Of a stretch of DNA of 64,000 nt, positions 8,612 through 20,018 are shown one piece after another. The number at the start of each line of letters is the position of its first letter. Position 1 is the first letter of the stretch. The DNA is from Pseudomonadota bacterium (GTDB taxonomy: Bacteria > Pseudomonadota > Gammaproteobacteria > Burkholderiales > Nitrosomonadaceae), in assembly GCA_018240285.1 (NCBI GenBank), contig JAFEGA010000005.1, positions 62,001 to 126,000 on the forward strand. Direction: 5' to 3'. Under the pieces are notes generated by a model, which saw only the letters and a list, made by a program, of their open reading frames with translations, ran no database searches and had not been told where the DNA came from. A program made the translations under genes and the position numbers.

Positions 8612-8762
8612 TAGGGAAGCTCTGAAAAACTACTACGCTCGGCCATTCTGCGTTGAAATCAGGCTCAAAATGCTCATTTATCACTTATAAACAAACTGCG
8701 CTTTTTCGCCTGATTTCACCTTGCCTGACCATCGCTCGCTACCTTTTTCAGAGTTCCCTTAG
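8612..8762 (-). repeat. MITE-like repeat, family A, copy 2
   Basis: A 151-bp element in the gap (8476-8972) between the divergent rubrerythrin and MFS genes. On the minus strand it starts CTAAGGGAACTCTGAAAAAG and ends CAGAGCTTCCCTAG. Inside it has nested arms GAAATCAGGC and GCCTGATTTC around a segment containing AAATGAGCATTTTGA. It is the best-preserved copy with copy 4. The rest of this 497-base gap shows no gene. Confidence 0.75.
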
Positions 8763-8972
8763 CATAATCAGCGCATGGCGAGTGCGTAAAAATACAAAAT
8801 CCATTCTGTGCATGGAGACTATCGAAGGGCTTGTGGATTGTCAACTATCCGCGAGGGAGTGAGAGGAAAACAGTGGTATTTCCAGCATTCCGGCAAAAGA
8901 TTTGTGGAATGAATTCCAGTAGAATAAGTGATCGCTATCCCTCAGTTCAATTACCGCATTGATTCGCACGCT

Positions 8973-10118
8973 ATGCCGTCACTTCCTTATTGGCGCCTTT
9001 CCGGATTTTATTTTTTTTACTTTGCTTTCATTGGCGCATTCTCGCCGTATTGGAGCTTGTATTTGCAGTCGCTGTCATTTAGCGCACTGCAAATCGGCGT
9101 ATTGATGTCATTGCTGCTGGTTGCACGGATTTTTGCACCGGCTGTCTGGGGGTGGCTGGCGGATCATACCGGCAAGCGTGCACGGGTTGTTCAGATTGCT
9201 GCAGTCAGCGGTTTTTTGAGTTACTGCGGTTTTTTCGCTGGCGAATCGTTTGCATGGATATTTTTTGTCATGCTGCTGATGAGTTTCTTCTGGAGTGCTT
9301 CGCTGCCGCTGATGGAGGCGATCACCCTATCGCATTTGGAAAACGCTACCGATAGGTATGGCCGGATCCGCTCTTGGGGATCGGTCGGCTTTGTTTTTGC
9401 GGTGGTGGGTATCGGTTATCTGCTAGAAATAGTCGAAATTGTTTGGTTGCTGTGGGTTGTGCTGGGATTAAAGCTGGGCATTGTGATTTTTTCTTATCAC
9501 ATTCCGGAAAAAGAAATCATGCGCCACACCGCCGGGTTGCATTCGGTATTGCAAATTTGCTTGCGGCCGGAAGTCATGGCGTTTTTGCTTTCCAGTTTGC
9601 TGATGTTGTTCGCGCACGGTGCGTATTACACATTTTTCTCTATTTATTTGGTCGAGCATGAATACGACAAGGGGTTCGTCGGCTGGTTATGGGCGACCGG
9701 CGTGATCTGTGAAATCGGTATTTTTTTCATCATGCCGTGGTTAATGCGCTATTTTCGTTTGAAAGCGATGCTGATTTTTAGCTTTGCTTGTGCCATGCTC
9801 CGGTTTGTCTTGATCGGGCAGTATGTCGATTGGCCGCTTATAATTATTTTTGCCCAGATTCTGCATGCGGCGACTTATGGTGCGCATCATATTGCCGCCA
9901 TGATGGTCATCCATCAATTTTTTCAAGGCCGCCATCAAGCCAAAGGTCAAGCCATCTATACCAGCACGGCATATGGTGTGGGTGGTGCGCTGGGCGCGGT
10001 ATGCAGCGGTTATACCTGGGATTGGCTGGGGGCGGAAATCACTTTTCTGATCAGTGCCGCGGCTGCACTGACCGGTTTGGTTTTAATCGCGTGGAAAATG
10101 AATGCATTTAAGCATTAA
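8973..10118 (+). CDS. MFS transporter, HcaT/LacY-like (MFS_1_like)
   Basis: A 381-residue integral membrane protein with about 12 hydrophobic segments. The N terminus (YWRLSGFYFFYFAFIGAF then SPYW) and the loop WGWLADHTGKRARV fit the MFS_1_like group, which includes the E. coli 3-phenylpropionate transporter HcaT. The substrate cannot be read from sequence. A GTG at 8928 would add 15 residues of non-membrane character, so ATG 8973 is preferred. It stands alone between the repeat-bearing gap upstream and leuC downstream. Confidence 0.85.
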   Translation: MPSLPYWRLSGFYFFYFAFIGAFSPYWSLYLQSLSFSALQIGVLMSLLLVARIFAPAVWGWLADHTGKRARVVQIAAVSGFLSYCGFFAGESFAWIFFVMLLMSFFWSASLPLMEAITLSHLENATDRYGRIRSWGSVGFVFAVVGIGYLLEIVEIVWLLWVVLGLKLGIVIFSYHIPEKEIMRHTAGLHSVLQICLRPEVMAFLLSSLLMLFAHGAYYTFFSIYLVEHEYDKGFVGWLWATGVICEIGIFFIMPWLMRYFRLKAMLIFSFACAMLRFVLIGQYVDWPLIIIFAQILHAATYGAHHIAAMMVIHQFFQGRHQAKGQAIYTSTAYGVGGALGAVCSGYTWDWLGAEITFLISAAAALTGLVLIAWKMNAFKH

Positions 10119-10141
10119 TGCGAGAAAGCGCGCTTGGTTTG

Positions 10142-10168
10142 TTGAATTTGTAAACTTTGTGGGATAAT
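10142..10168 (+). promoter_or_regulatory. Candidate sigma-70 promoter for leuCDB
   Basis: A -10 element GATAAT (10163-10168) lies 32 bases before the leuC start. A -35 candidate TTGAAT at 10142 gives 15-base spacing, and TTGTTG at 10139 gives 18. No leader peptide rich in Leu codons is visible between it and leuC. Confidence 0.4.
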
Positions 10169-10200
10169 CGCGCGTTAATCGAATTTTTAAATTTTACCCG

Positions 10201-11613
10201 ATGCCAACGCTATACGACAAACTGTGGGATCAACATGTTGTACATACCGAATCCGGCGATCCGGACAGTATGACGTTGATCTATATCGACCGCCATTTAG
10301 TACACGAAGTCACCAGTCCGCAAGCATTTGAAAGCTTGAAGCTGGCAGGGAGAAAACCTTGGCGCTTGAATTCCATTCTCGCCGTGGCGGATCACAATGT
10401 GCCGACCACCGATCGTAGTCACGGTATTCATGACCCTATCTCGCGCCTGCAAGTGAATACGCTTGATCAAAATTGCGATGAACTGGGAATCACTGAGTTC
10501 AAAATGAATGACTTGCGGCAAGGGATCGTACATGTTATCGGTCCGGAACAGGGCGCTACGCTTCCGGGGATGACGGTTGTGTGCGGCGATTCGCATACCA
10601 GCACGCATGGTGCATTTGGTTGTCTGGCATTCGGCATTGGCACATCCGAAGTTGAGCATGTGCTGGCGACGCAGTGTCTGGTGATGAAAAAATCCAAAGC
10701 GATGCGCATTGCTGTGGAAGGTCAACTAGGGTTCGGTGTCACTGCCAAGGATATTGCTTTGGCCATTATCGGTGAAATCGGCACCGCAGGTGGCACCGGT
10801 TATGCGATTGAATTCAGCGGCAGCGCAATTCGCGCATTATCGATGGAAGGCCGCATGACGCTGTGCAATATGGCGATTGAAGCCGGTGCGCGCGCCGGCA
10901 TGGTCGCGGTTGACGATACCACGATCAATTACATTAAAGGACGGCCTTTTGCGCCACAGGGCGAGTTGTGGGATCGCGCGGTTGCTTACTGGCGCACGCT
11001 GCACAGTGACGATGGCGCGGTTTTTGACCGCACGGTTACGCTGGATGCGGCGCAGATCAAACCGCAAGTGACATGGGGCACTTCGCCGGAAATGGTGACA
11101 ACGATCGACGGTGCTGTACCCGATCCCGCGCAGATTAGCGATGAAGTCAAACGCCACGATATGCAGCAGGCATTGAACTATATGGGATTGCATGCCAATA
11201 CACCGATTACGCAGATTTCGCTGGATAAAATCTTCATCGGTTCCTGCACCAACTCGCGCATTGAAGATTTGCGTGCGGCGGCACAAGTGATCAAAGGAAA
11301 GCACATTGCTGCCAATATCAAACAAGCGCTGGTGGTTCCAGGCTCTGGATTGGTCAAGAAGCAAGCTGAACAAGAAGGATTGGATAAAATCTTTGTCTCG
11401 GCCGGATTTGAATGGCGTGAGCCGGGTTGTTCCATGTGTTTGGCGATGAACGACGATCGCTTGACAGCCGGAGAACGGTGCGCCTCGACTTCTAATCGCA
11501 ATTTTGAAGGGCGGCAAGGTCCCGGCGGCAGAACGCATCTGGTCAGCCCGGTAATGGCTGCCGCAGCTGCGATTGCGGGACATTTTGTCGATGTGCGCGA
11601 ATTCAATCAATAA
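10201..11613 (+). CDS. leuC: 3-isopropylmalate dehydratase large subunit
   Basis: A 470-residue aconitase-family subunit that isomerises 2-isopropylmalate to 3-isopropylmalate in leucine synthesis, working as a heterodimer with LeuD. The 4Fe-4S cluster ligands are visible in [12 protein letters not shown] and in [11 protein letters not shown]. The N terminus [15 protein letters not shown] is typical and supports ATG 10201. leuD and leuB follow closely, making a leuCDB unit; leuA is not in the window. Confidence 0.98.
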   Translation: MPTLYDKLWDQHVVHTESGDPDSMTLIYIDRHLVHEVTSPQAFESLKLAGRKPWRLNSILAVADHNVPTTDRSHGIHDPISRLQVNTLDQNCDELGITEFKMNDLRQGIVHVIGPEQGATLPGMTVVCGDSHTSTHGAFGCLAFGIGTSEVEHVLATQCLVMKKSKAMRIAVEGQLGFGVTAKDIALAIIGEIGTAGGTGYAIEFSGSAIRALSMEGRMTLCNMAIEAGARAGMVAVDDTTINYIKGRPFAPQGELWDRAVAYWRTLHSDDGAVFDRTVTLDAAQIKPQVTWGTSPEMVTTIDGAVPDPAQISDEVKRHDMQQALNYMGLHANTPITQISLDKIFIGSCTNSRIEDLRAAAQVIKGKHIAANIKQALVVPGSGLVKKQAEQEGLDKIFVSAGFEWREPGCSMCLAMNDDRLTAGERCASTSNRNFEGRQGPGGRTHLVSPVMAAAAAIAGHFVDVREFNQ

Positions 11614-11646
11614 TTACAGGCTGTAAGCAACTACCGTTACTCATCA

Positions 11647-12285
11647 ATGGAAAAATTTCATACTTTTACCGGCTTGGTGGCACCGATGGATCGAGCCAAT
11701 GTGGATACCGATGCCATCATTCCCAAGCAATTTCTCAAATCGATCAAACGCTCTGGATTTGGTCAGAATCTGTTTGACGAATGGCGTTATCTCGATCACG
11801 GCGAACCGGGAATGGATCCGGCGCAGCGGCAGCCGAATCCAGAATTTGTATTGAACCAGCCGCGCTATCAAGGTGCACAGATATTGCTGGCGCGCGCCAA
11901 CTTCGGCTGCGGATCGAGCCGTGAGCATGCGCCCTGGTCGCTCCAGGATTATGGTTTTCGCGTCATCATTGCGCCCAGTTTCGCCGATATTTTCTTTAAT
12001 AATTGCTTCAAGATCGGTTTGTTGCCGGTTGTGCTGGATGCAGCGATTCTGGATCGCCTGTTTGAAGAAGTCAAAGCAACGGAAGGATACCGCTTGACAG
12101 TGGATCTCCAGGAACAAACCGTGACGACGCCGCAGAATAAAGCCTATCCATTTACCGTGGATGCTTTCCGCAAGCATTGCCTGCTCAACGGTTTGGACGA
12201 AATCGGCCTGACTTTGCAGCATGCCGAAAAGATTAAACAATTTGAACAGAAACGGCGCCATGAGCAGCCTTGGCTGTTCTCCTGA
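11647..12285 (+). CDS. leuD: 3-isopropylmalate dehydratase small subunit
   Basis: A 212-residue swivel-domain partner of LeuC. It shows the conserved start [22 protein letters not shown] and the motif [12 protein letters not shown]. Length is normal for the proteobacterial enzyme. It starts 33 bases after leuC and is followed 20 bases later by leuB, so the three are very likely cotranscribed. Confidence 0.98.
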   Translation: MEKFHTFTGLVAPMDRANVDTDAIIPKQFLKSIKRSGFGQNLFDEWRYLDHGEPGMDPAQRQPNPEFVLNQPRYQGAQILLARANFGCGSSREHAPWSLQDYGFRVIIAPSFADIFFNNCFKIGLLPVVLDAAILDRLFEEVKATEGYRLTVDLQEQTVTTPQNKAYPFTVDAFRKHCLLNGLDEIGLTLQHAEKIKQFEQKRRHEQPWLFS

Positions 12286-12305
12286 GTGATTTTAAAAATT
12301 TATCT

Positions 12306-13370
12306 ATGATGAAAATTGCTGTTTTATCCGGTGATGGGATTGGCCCGGAAATCGTTGCGCAAGCCGTGCGGGTATTGGATGCATTGAAAAAAGACGGCTT
12401 GGCGGTTGAGCTGGAATACGGTTTGATCGGTGGCTGCGCCGTGGATGCCACGGGAAAACCGTACCCGGAAGCGACGCATCGGTTGGCCAGTCAGGCGGAT
12501 GCGGTTTTACTCGGTGCCGTCGGTGGTCCGCGATACGATACACTGCCACGCCATCAGCGCCCCGAAAGAGGCTTGCTGGCCATCCGCAAAGAATTGAATT
12601 TGTTTGCCAACCTGCGGCCGGCGCTACTCTATCCGGAATTGGCCAATGCTTCCAGTTTGAAATACGACGTGGTTGCGGGGCTCGATATCATGATTGTGCG
12701 CGAGCTGACCGGTGATATTTATTTCGGCGAGCCGCGCGGGATCGAAGTGCGTGACGGGCAACGTGTTGGATATAACACGATGATTTACAATGAATCCGAA
12801 ATACGGCGTATTGCCCATGTCGCTTTTCAAGCGGCGGCTAAGCGGCAAGGCAGGTTATGCTCTGTGGACAAGATGAACGTGCTGGAATGCACGCAATTGT
12901 GGCGCGATGTGGTGATTGAAGTGGCGAAAGAATATCCGCAAGTTGCATTGTCGCATATGCTGGTCGATAATGCTGCGATGCAACTGGTGCGTAATCCGAA
13001 GCAATTCGATGTCATTGTGACCGGAAACATGTTCGGCGATATTTTGTCTGATGAAGCGTCGATGTTGACAGGATCCATCGGCATGCTGCCATCGGCTTCA
13101 CTGGATGAGAATAACAAAGGGCTGTATGAGCCAATTCACGGTTCGGCACCGGACATTGCCGGCAAGGATCTGGCTAATCCGTTAGCGACGATACTGTCGG
13201 CTGCCATGATGCTGCGCTATACGTTCAATCAGGAAGAGGCTGCGCAGCGTATAGAAAGTGCTGTCAAGAAAGTTCTGGCGCAGGGTTTCCGCACAAAAGA
13301 TATCGATGAGCCTGGAATGAAACCGGTCGGAACAAAAGCGATGGGTGATGCGGTATTGGCGGCGATGTGA
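12306..13370 (+). CDS. leuB: 3-isopropylmalate dehydrogenase
   Basis: A 354-residue NAD-dependent beta-decarboxylating dehydrogenase for the third step of leucine synthesis. The N-terminal [14 protein letters not shown] and the C-terminal [14 protein letters not shown] and [11 protein letters not shown] motifs are diagnostic. The frame is open back to a TTG at 12270 inside leuD, but the family begins at [11 protein letters not shown], so ATG 12306 (or 12309) is chosen. An imperfect TTCGCATGCGAA palindrome follows the stop. Confidence 0.97.
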   Translation: MMKIAVLSGDGIGPEIVAQAVRVLDALKKDGLAVELEYGLIGGCAVDATGKPYPEATHRLASQADAVLLGAVGGPRYDTLPRHQRPERGLLAIRKELNLFANLRPALLYPELANASSLKYDVVAGLDIMIVRELTGDIYFGEPRGIEVRDGQRVGYNTMIYNESEIRRIAHVAFQAAAKRQGRLCSVDKMNVLECTQLWRDVVIEVAKEYPQVALSHMLVDNAAMQLVRNPKQFDVIVTGNMFGDILSDEASMLTGSIGMLPSASLDENNKGLYEPIHGSAPDIAGKDLANPLATILSAAMMLRYTFNQEEAAQRIESAVKKVLAQGFRTKDIDEPGMKPVGTKAMGDAVLAAM

Positions 13371-13449
13371 ATGTATTTCGCATGCGAATGAATATTTTGG
13401 TGTTTTTATTTGATTAATCGATTGTCAATTTTAAGGTAAGAGAAAAGCA

Positions 13450-14562
13450 ATGAAACAAGTGGGTTTTGTTGGTTGGCGTGGCATGGTAGGTTCCGTATTG
13501 ATGCAAAGAATGCGGGAAGAAGAAGATTTTTCTCTGATTGATCCTGTGTTTTTTACAACTTCGCAAAGAGGTGGCGCAGGCCCTGAAATTGGCAAGGAAA
13601 CGCCGCCATTAAAAGATGCTTTCGATCTTGATCAGCTGAGTGCGATGGATATCATTATTTCCTGCCAAGGCGGAGATTACACCAATCAGGTTTTTAAACA
13701 ATTGCGTCAATCCGGCTGGCAAGGTTATTGGATCGATGCAGCATCGGCATTGCGCATGGAAAAAGACGCCGTGATCATATTGGATCCGGTCAATATGCCG
13801 GTGATCGAACAAGCGTTGCATGACGGTGTAAAAAATTATATCGGCGGTAATTGCACGGTCAGCTTGATGTTAATGGCGGTCGGCGGGCTTTTTGAGAAAG
13901 GCATGGTGGAATGGATGAGCGCCATGACGTATCAAGCGGCATCCGGCGCGGGCGCTAAAAATATGCGCGAATTATTGCAACAAATGGGCGAAGCGCACCG
14001 TGTAGCCAAGGATTTACTCGATAATCCCGCGTCCAGTATTCTGGAAATCGACCGCGAAGTTGCCGGCACGTTGCGCGATAAAAAATTTCCTACGGAGAAT
14101 TTCGGCGTGCCGCTCGCCGGAAGCCTGATTCCCTGGATCGATAAAGAAGTTGCCAACGGGCAGAGCCGTGAAGAATGGAAAGGGCAGGCGGAAACCAATA
14201 AAATTCTTGGTAGCAGCGAACGGCAAATTCCTGTCGACGGCATTTGTGTGCGCGTCGGCGCGATGCGTTGTCACAGCCAGGCGCTTACCATCAAGCTCAA
14301 ACAAGATGTGCCTCTGGATGAGATCGAAGACATTATCGCGAATTCCAACGACTGGGTGCAGGTTGTTCCCAATGAAAGAGAAGCGACAACTTCACGCTTG
14401 ACGCCTACGGCTGTCACGGGCTCGTTATCGATACCTGTAGGCCGCTTGCGTAAGCTGGCAATGGGTAACGAATATTTGTCTGTATTTACCGTCGGCGACC
14501 AATTATTGTGGGGCGCAGCGGAGCCATTGCGCAGAATGTTGCGCATTCTAATTCAACATTAA
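13450..14562 (+). CDS. asd: Aspartate-semialdehyde dehydrogenase
   Basis: A 370-residue enzyme that reduces aspartyl phosphate to aspartate semialdehyde, the branch precursor of lysine, diaminopimelate, threonine and methionine. The NADP-binding start [16 protein letters not shown] and the active-site cysteine in [10 protein letters not shown] are clear, and the length fits the long proteobacterial form. An AAGGTAAGAG ribosome binding site precedes ATG 13450. The position between leuB and fimV is common in betaproteobacteria. Confidence 0.97.
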   Translation: MKQVGFVGWRGMVGSVLMQRMREEEDFSLIDPVFFTTSQRGGAGPEIGKETPPLKDAFDLDQLSAMDIIISCQGGDYTNQVFKQLRQSGWQGYWIDAASALRMEKDAVIILDPVNMPVIEQALHDGVKNYIGGNCTVSLMLMAVGGLFEKGMVEWMSAMTYQAASGAGAKNMRELLQQMGEAHRVAKDLLDNPASSILEIDREVAGTLRDKKFPTENFGVPLAGSLIPWIDKEVANGQSREEWKGQAETNKILGSSERQIPVDGICVRVGAMRCHSQALTIKLKQDVPLDEIEDIIANSNDWVQVVPNEREATTSRLTPTAVTGSLSIPVGRLRKLAMGNEYLSVFTVGDQLLWGAAEPLRRMLRILIQH

Positions 14563-14721
14563 AAATTCTCATTTCTTGATACTTTAGTTACATTCTCAGA
14601 ATTATAGGTTTGTTTTATATGAATTAGCCCATAATTTAAGGCATAATCCCAGCTTACGTGATTGCATCACAGTGTTAGCCTTTCGAAATCTTTTTTTCAA
14701 AAAAACTGAGAGGGTACTTCG

Positions 14722-17205
14722 GTGTATAAAACATCCTTTAGAGTAGGCTTGCTTGTAATCTTCCTGATGTTGCCATGTTTTGTTGTTCAAGCTGCAGGAC
14801 TTGGCAAGTTGACGCTCAATTCCGCTCTGGGACAACCGCTTGCTGCTGAAATCGATATTGTTACTACCAGTAGCGATGATGTGTCATCTCTAAAAGCCAG
14901 TGTTGCCCCACGAGAAGCGTTTGCACAAGCCGGTATCAACTATGAGTCAGTTCTATCCACCATCAAAGCTTCGGTAGAATCGCGATCGAACGGTAGTCCT
15001 TATATCAAGCTGACCTCTCCGCAAGCAGTCAATGATCCCTTTTTGATGATATTGCTGGAACTCAGCTGGTCTTCGGGGCGGATATTACGTGAATACACCG
15101 TTCTGTTGGATCCGGCTGAAGCAAATACGCAGAGCCTTGCAGCTGCCAGTACTGGCTCTACTCCAGCGATAACAGCAACCCAGCTGGATCAGGAAAAAGC
15201 AATTAACAGTGAGAAAGATACTCAAACCGCAAGCTCACCCAAACGAAAAAATAGTTCTTCCGGGCAAACAAAGAACTCTTATGGACCGGTCAAGCGGGGA
15301 GACACTTTGTCATCAATCGCGCGCCAAGTATCACCGGCCGGTGTCGATCTGAATCAAATGCTCGTTGCCCTTTATCATGCGAATCGCGATGCTTTTATCG
15401 CGGATAATATGAATTTGCTCAAAAGCGGCGCTGTTCTGAAGATACCAGAGAAAAGTGAAATAACGTCGATTGATGCATCGACAGCAAAAGCCGAAATAAA
15501 AATGCAAACTGCCGATTGGCGCAGTTACCGCAGTAAACTGGCGGATATCAGCCGGGAATCTCCGGCGCAACACACGATTAGTCAATCCGATCGAGGTCAG
15601 ATTACAACTACCCTCGATAAGAAATCCGCAGCAGCGCCTAGTGCGCCTAAAGAGGTTCTCAAGCTGTCGAGTGGCGCTCAATTGCCGGACAAGGACGGTA
15701 AGATTCCGGATGCAAATCTTGTTGACCGGTTGCGAATGATGGAAGAAGATGCCATCGCGCGTAATCTTGCATTGAAGGAAGCCAATGAACGTGTGGCGAT
15801 GCTGGAGAAGAGCATCGAGAATATGAAGCAATTATTGGAGTTGAAAGATTCCGTGCTGGCTCAGGCTCAACTCAAAGCGGAACCAACGCCTAAAACTGCG
15901 ATTAAACCGGAAATACCGCCTGCAATTACGCCAGATCCGGCAGTACAAAAAGATTTGAAGCTAGAACCGGAACCTTCTGCCTCAACACCCATTCTGGATG
16001 CGCCCATAAAGCAAACTGTACCGGCACCGGCGGCAAAAAATGTGCCGCTTAACCCACCACAGCCGCCGGATACCGAGAGTCACTCGTGGATGGATTTGGT
16101 ATTCAATTATATTGAGTATATCGCGGCTGCATTGGTGTTAGGGTTGTCGTTGATTCTTCTGATTATGAGAAGACGCCGCAATCAAGATGCGGAAACCGAG
16201 GAAGCGGAGGAGAAGGAGAGCTTCTCCTCAACTATGCGATCGCGTATGGCTGCGACGTCAGCCGCTGGGGCGGCAGCGGCTGCTGCGGCTAATGTACCTG
16301 CAGCGGAGAATACAGAAGATGACTTAACTTATCAGAATATCAACTCTTATTCTGAAGACGAAGAGTTTGATAAGGATGCTAAGTATTACGAAGAAAATAC
16401 TGCGAATTATGATTCCGCGCCGGAATTTCACGCAGATGGACAATCAGCGGCAAATGATTTGCAACAGGATGAGGAGTTGGCTGATGAGCCGGTGCACGGT
16501 AATTATGCAGAGGATTATGAACAATCTGCAGATTCCAGTCAGGATGAAACCGCCACAGCGAATCAAATTGATTTCGATTTAAGCGACGAGGTTGATAACG
16601 TTAAGCATCATACAGCACTGAATCAGTCACTCGCTGAAGATGAAGCCGATCTGTCGAGTTCTGCAGAGAACTTGGAGGCATCTGAGAATGTTTCAGATTA
16701 TGGTTTGGAAATTAATTTTGATGATTCGGAAAAATCTCTAGATTCTGCGAATTTAAATACTGCTACTGTTGATGATGAGAAAATAGACTTTGATTTAGGC
16801 GATTCCAGCATTGATTTTGCTGAAGATAAAACAGCAAATGAAATCGAGGCTCCTACGATTAATGATGAATCAATAACTGCTGAAGAATTGGCGGATGAGC
16901 CTTTGGAATTTGATCTGTCGGAGGATAGTGCTCGTGCAGTAACCGAGCCGGAAGCTAAGATACTTGATTTAGCGGATATTGATTTGAATCTTGAAGATTC
17001 CGACCAGGAGAGTGAACAGGATAAAAGTTCCGGTACATATGAAAATAGCGAGCAATGGCAAGAAGTGGAAACCAAACTCGACTTGGCAAAAGCCTATCAG
17101 GAGATGGATGATAAGGAAGGCGCTAAAGAAATGCTTGAAGAAGTGATTCGAGACGGTGATGAAAAGCAGAAAAAAGCTGCGAAGCAGATGCTGAAAAGCT
17201 TATGA
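14722..17205 (+). CDS. fimV: FimV-family polar hub protein
   Basis: An 827-residue inner-membrane protein. After a signal-like hydrophobic N terminus it has the FimV N-terminal domain (LGKLTLNSALGQPLAAEI), a LysM-like peptidoglycan-binding segment near residues 190-240 (VKRGDTLSSIARQVSP), a coiled-coil stretch, a Pro-rich linker and one transmembrane helix near residues 465-482. A long acidic cytoplasmic region follows, ending in the FimV C-terminal TPR-like motif (KLDLAKAYQEMDDKEGAKEM). FimV/HubP proteins organise cell poles and affect type IV pili. The start codon is GTG after GAGAGGG. It lies before truA as in other proteobacteria. Confidence 0.92.
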   Translation: MYKTSFRVGLLVIFLMLPCFVVQAAGLGKLTLNSALGQPLAAEIDIVTTSSDDVSSLKASVAPREAFAQAGINYESVLSTIKASVESRSNGSPYIKLTSPQAVNDPFLMILLELSWSSGRILREYTVLLDPAEANTQSLAAASTGSTPAITATQLDQEKAINSEKDTQTASSPKRKNSSSGQTKNSYGPVKRGDTLSSIARQVSPAGVDLNQMLVALYHANRDAFIADNMNLLKSGAVLKIPEKSEITSIDASTAKAEIKMQTADWRSYRSKLADISRESPAQHTISQSDRGQITTTLDKKSAAAPSAPKEVLKLSSGAQLPDKDGKIPDANLVDRLRMMEEDAIARNLALKEANERVAMLEKSIENMKQLLELKDSVLAQAQLKAEPTPKTAIKPEIPPAITPDPAVQKDLKLEPEPSASTPILDAPIKQTVPAPAAKNVPLNPPQPPDTESHSWMDLVFNYIEYIAAALVLGLSLILLIMRRRRNQDAETEEAEEKESFSSTMRSRMAATSAAGAAAAAAANVPAAENTEDDLTYQNINSYSEDEEFDKDAKYYEENTANYDSAPEFHADGQSAANDLQQDEELADEPVHGNYAEDYEQSADSSQDETATANQIDFDLSDEVDNVKHHTALNQSLAEDEADLSSSAENLEASENVSDYGLEINFDDSEKSLDSANLNTATVDDEKIDFDLGDSSIDFAEDKTANEIEAPTINDESITAEELADEPLEFDLSEDSARAVTEPEAKILDLADIDLNLEDSDQESEQDKSSGTYENSEQWQEVETKLDLAKAYQEMDDKEGAKEMLEEVIRDGDEKQKKAAKQMLKSL

Positions 17206-17258
17206 GAATGTTTCCGGCACGTCAAATTGCTGCTGATCAAACGTAGGGCAATTGGTTT

Positions 17259-18056
17259 GTGCGGATAGCGCTTGTTTTAGAATATGACGGCAGTCGTTAT
17301 TGCGGATGGCAAAGTCAGCCGGAAGGCTGCTCGATTCAAGATGTGCTGGAAATAGCCTTATCCCGTATTGCACACGAAGAAATCCGTATTATTACCGCCG
17401 GGCGCACCGATTCCGGAGTGCACGCGCTGTATCAAGTTGTTCATTTCGATACAGCAGCGCAGCGCCCGGCGAGCGCCTGGATACGCGGTGTCAACGCATT
17501 ATTGCCGAATGACATCGCGGTACTCTGGGCAGCCGAAGTGTCCGGCGAGTTTCATGCAAGGTATAGCGCGTTGGAACGGCGCTACTTATATCTGCTATTG
17601 AATCAGTCCGTCCGGCCGGGTATCAACAATAAAAAAGTGGGGTGGTACCATCACCCGCTAGAACTGGAAAAAATGCAAACCGCAGGCAATATCCTCATCG
17701 GTGAGCATGATTTCTCCTCATTCCGGGCAGCCGAATGCCAAGCAAAATCTCCAGTACGGACAATTACCCGGTTAACCATCACCCGTCAGGGGAATCTATT
17801 GGTTTTTGATATTTGCGCAAATGCATTTTTGCATCATATGGTGCGCAATATCATTGGTTGCCTTGTTTATGTCGGGAAAGGGAAGTATTCTGTCGAATGG
17901 ATGTATCAGTTATTGGCAAGTTGCGACAGGACCTATGCTGCGCCGACTTTCTCCCCTGCGGGCTTGTATCTGGCCGGAGTAAAGTATGATATCCATTGGG
18001 GATTGCCGGAATCTTCTCAGAAGCCAATCATTCCCGGTTTGTCATTACATGATTAA
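17259..18056 (+). CDS. truA: tRNA pseudouridine(38-40) synthase
   Basis: A 265-residue TruA. It has the start RIALVLEYDGSRYCGWQSQ and the catalytic aspartate in AGRTDSGVHA, and the HHMVRNIIGCL motif near the C terminus. It converts uridines 38-40 of the tRNA anticodon stem to pseudouridine. The start is GTG at 17259; there is no in-frame ATG in the conserved first segment. trpF follows 31 bases later, a known betaproteobacterial arrangement. Confidence 0.96.
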   Translation: MRIALVLEYDGSRYCGWQSQPEGCSIQDVLEIALSRIAHEEIRIITAGRTDSGVHALYQVVHFDTAAQRPASAWIRGVNALLPNDIAVLWAAEVSGEFHARYSALERRYLYLLLNQSVRPGINNKKVGWYHHPLELEKMQTAGNILIGEHDFSSFRAAECQAKSPVRTITRLTITRQGNLLVFDICANAFLHHMVRNIIGCLVYVGKGKYSVEWMYQLLASCDRTYAAPTFSPAGLYLAGVKYDIHWGLPESSQKPIIPGLSLHD

Positions 18057-18087
18057 GTTACCTATAAGAAAAAGAGTATAAAAAACC

Positions 18088-18705
18088 ATGCCTGTGCGCG
18101 TAAAAGTATGCGGAATTACACGTATTGAGGATGCGGAAGCGGCGGTGCAATACGGTGCCGATGCCATCGGTTTTGTTTTTTGGTCCCATAGCGCGCGTTA
18201 TATCGATGCGGATTCCGCGCGCCGGATTGCTGAAGCCATACCACCTTTCGTGTGTGCGGTGGGTGTCTATGTCGATCCGGATGCTGCTTGGGTTGAGGAA
18301 ACCGCGCGAACTGCCAAGCTCAATCTGTTGCAATTTCATGGCGATGAATCGCCGGAATTTTGTAACCAATTTTCACAGCCTTATATTAAGGCGATTCGCG
18401 TCCAACCGGATACAGATTTGCTACAATATGCGGAACGTTACAGGACAGCAAAGGGACTATTGCTCGATACCTATGCTGCCAACATGCCCGGCGGGACCGG
18501 CCATGTTTTTGATTGGCGGCTTATTCCGCAACAACTGCCGCTACCGCTCATTCTGTCCGGTGGTTTAAATCCAGATAATGTGGCAAGTGCAATCAAGCAA
18601 ACAAAACCTTGGGCAGTGGATGTTTCAAGTGGCGTGGAAGCCTCAAAAGGTATTAAAGACAAGAAAAAAATTATTGCTTTCATGCAAGGAGTGAAACAAT
18701 CGTGA
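18088..18705 (+). CDS. trpF: Phosphoribosylanthranilate isomerase
   Basis: A 205-residue TIM-barrel enzyme of tryptophan synthesis. The start [17 protein letters not shown] contains the catalytic cysteine in KVCGIT, and [19 protein letters not shown] and the phosphate-binding [10 protein letters not shown] are typical. It is free-standing, not fused to trpC. Its stop overlaps the GTG start of trpB by four bases, indicating coupled translation. Confidence 0.97.
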   Translation: MPVRVKVCGITRIEDAEAAVQYGADAIGFVFWSHSARYIDADSARRIAEAIPPFVCAVGVYVDPDAAWVEETARTAKLNLLQFHGDESPEFCNQFSQPYIKAIRVQPDTDLLQYAERYRTAKGLLLDTYAANMPGGTGHVFDWRLIPQQLPLPLILSGGLNPDNVASAIKQTKPWAVDVSSGVEASKGIKDKKKIIAFMQGVKQS

Positions 18706-19901
18706 ATGCTTATGATCTGCCGAATAAAGAAGGCCATTTCGGTCCCTATGGCGGCATATTTGTCGCTGAGACATTAATTTCAGCGCTCGAAGATTTGCGC
18801 AAGCAATATGAATTTTATCGCGACGATCCGGAATTCAAGGCGGAATTCGCATACGAATTGAAACATTACGTAGGACGCCCCAGCCCCATTTATCATGCAA
18901 AAAGATGGTCTGAGCACTTAGGTGGCGCACAGATCCTGCTAAAGCGTGAAGATTTGAACCATACTGGTGCGCACAAAATCAACAATACCGTAGGGCAAGC
19001 ATTGCTTGCCCGGCGCATGGGGAAAAAACGCGTTATAGCGGAAACCGGCGCGGGTCAGCATGGTGTGGCGAGTGCCACGGTAGCTGCGCGCTACGGCATG
19101 GAATGTGTGGTCTACATGGGCTCCGAGGATGTAAAACGCCAGGCAACCAATGTATATCGCATGAAACTGCTGGGTGCAACCGTGGTGCCGGTCGAATCCG
19201 GATCCAAAACATTAAAAGATGCATTGAATGAGGCCATGCGTGACTGGGTCACCAATGTCGAAAATACGTTTTATATCATCGGCACCGTAGCCGGGCCGCA
19301 TCCTTATCCGATGATGGTCAGGGATTTTCAGGCGATTATCGGTAATGAAGCCAAAGTGCAGATGATGGAGGATTTTAACCGTCAACCGGATGCATTGATT
19401 GCCTGTGTCGGCGGCGGATCAAACGCCATCGGCTTATTCTATCCATATATTGATGATACGAATGTGCGCTTAATTGGAGTGGAAGCCGCAGGCAAAGGTA
19501 TTGATACCAACCAGCACGCGGCAACGTTATCCGTGGGTAAACCCGGCGTATTGCATGGTAACCGTACTTACCTCATTCAGGACGAGAACGGTCAGATCAT
19601 AGAAACGCATTCCATCTCGGCCGGTCTTGATTATCCCGGTGTGGGGCCGGAGCATGCTTGGCTCAAAGATTGTGGACGTGCGGAATACGTTGCAATCACC
19701 GACGATGAAGCATTGGAGGCATTTCATACACTATGCCGCTTTGAAGGCATCATGCCGGCGCTGGAATCCAGCCATGCGCTGGCGTATGCCGCCAAATATG
19801 CGCCTACTTTGCCGAAGGACAAATTGCTGCTGGTAAATTTATCTGGACGGGGCGATAAGGATATGGCAACGGTTGCGCAAATGTCCGGCTTAACGCTGTA
19901 A
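18702..19901 (+). CDS. trpB: Tryptophan synthase beta chain
   Basis: A 399-residue PLP enzyme that condenses indole with serine. The PLP-binding lysine lies in [14 protein letters not shown] and the phosphate loop is [10 protein letters not shown]. The family N terminus [16 protein letters not shown] supports the GTG start overlapping trpF. It forms the alpha2beta2 complex with TrpA, encoded next. Confidence 0.98.
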   Translation: MNAYDLPNKEGHFGPYGGIFVAETLISALEDLRKQYEFYRDDPEFKAEFAYELKHYVGRPSPIYHAKRWSEHLGGAQILLKREDLNHTGAHKINNTVGQALLARRMGKKRVIAETGAGQHGVASATVAARYGMECVVYMGSEDVKRQATNVYRMKLLGATVVPVESGSKTLKDALNEAMRDWVTNVENTFYIIGTVAGPHPYPMMVRDFQAIIGNEAKVQMMEDFNRQPDALIACVGGGSNAIGLFYPYIDDTNVRLIGVEAAGKGIDTNQHAATLSVGKPGVLHGNRTYLIQDENGQIIETHSISAGLDYPGVGPEHAWLKDCGRAEYVAITDDEALEAFHTLCRFEGIMPALESSHALAYAAKYAPTLPKDKLLLVNLSGRGDKDMATVAQMSGLTL

Positions 19902-20018
19902 TCAAAGGATAACCGTATTACCTTGCAGTTTTCTGAGAAGAATTGAGAGCGGATTGAGCATATGAGCTTTATAAAAAGTTTAATGAATATTTTCGGCGGC
20001 GAAAATGACACCGGAAAA

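Noticed and set aside
13377..13388. TTCGCATGCGAA palindrome after leuB as a terminator
   Set aside because: The stem is six bases with no loop and no T run follows; more likely chance.
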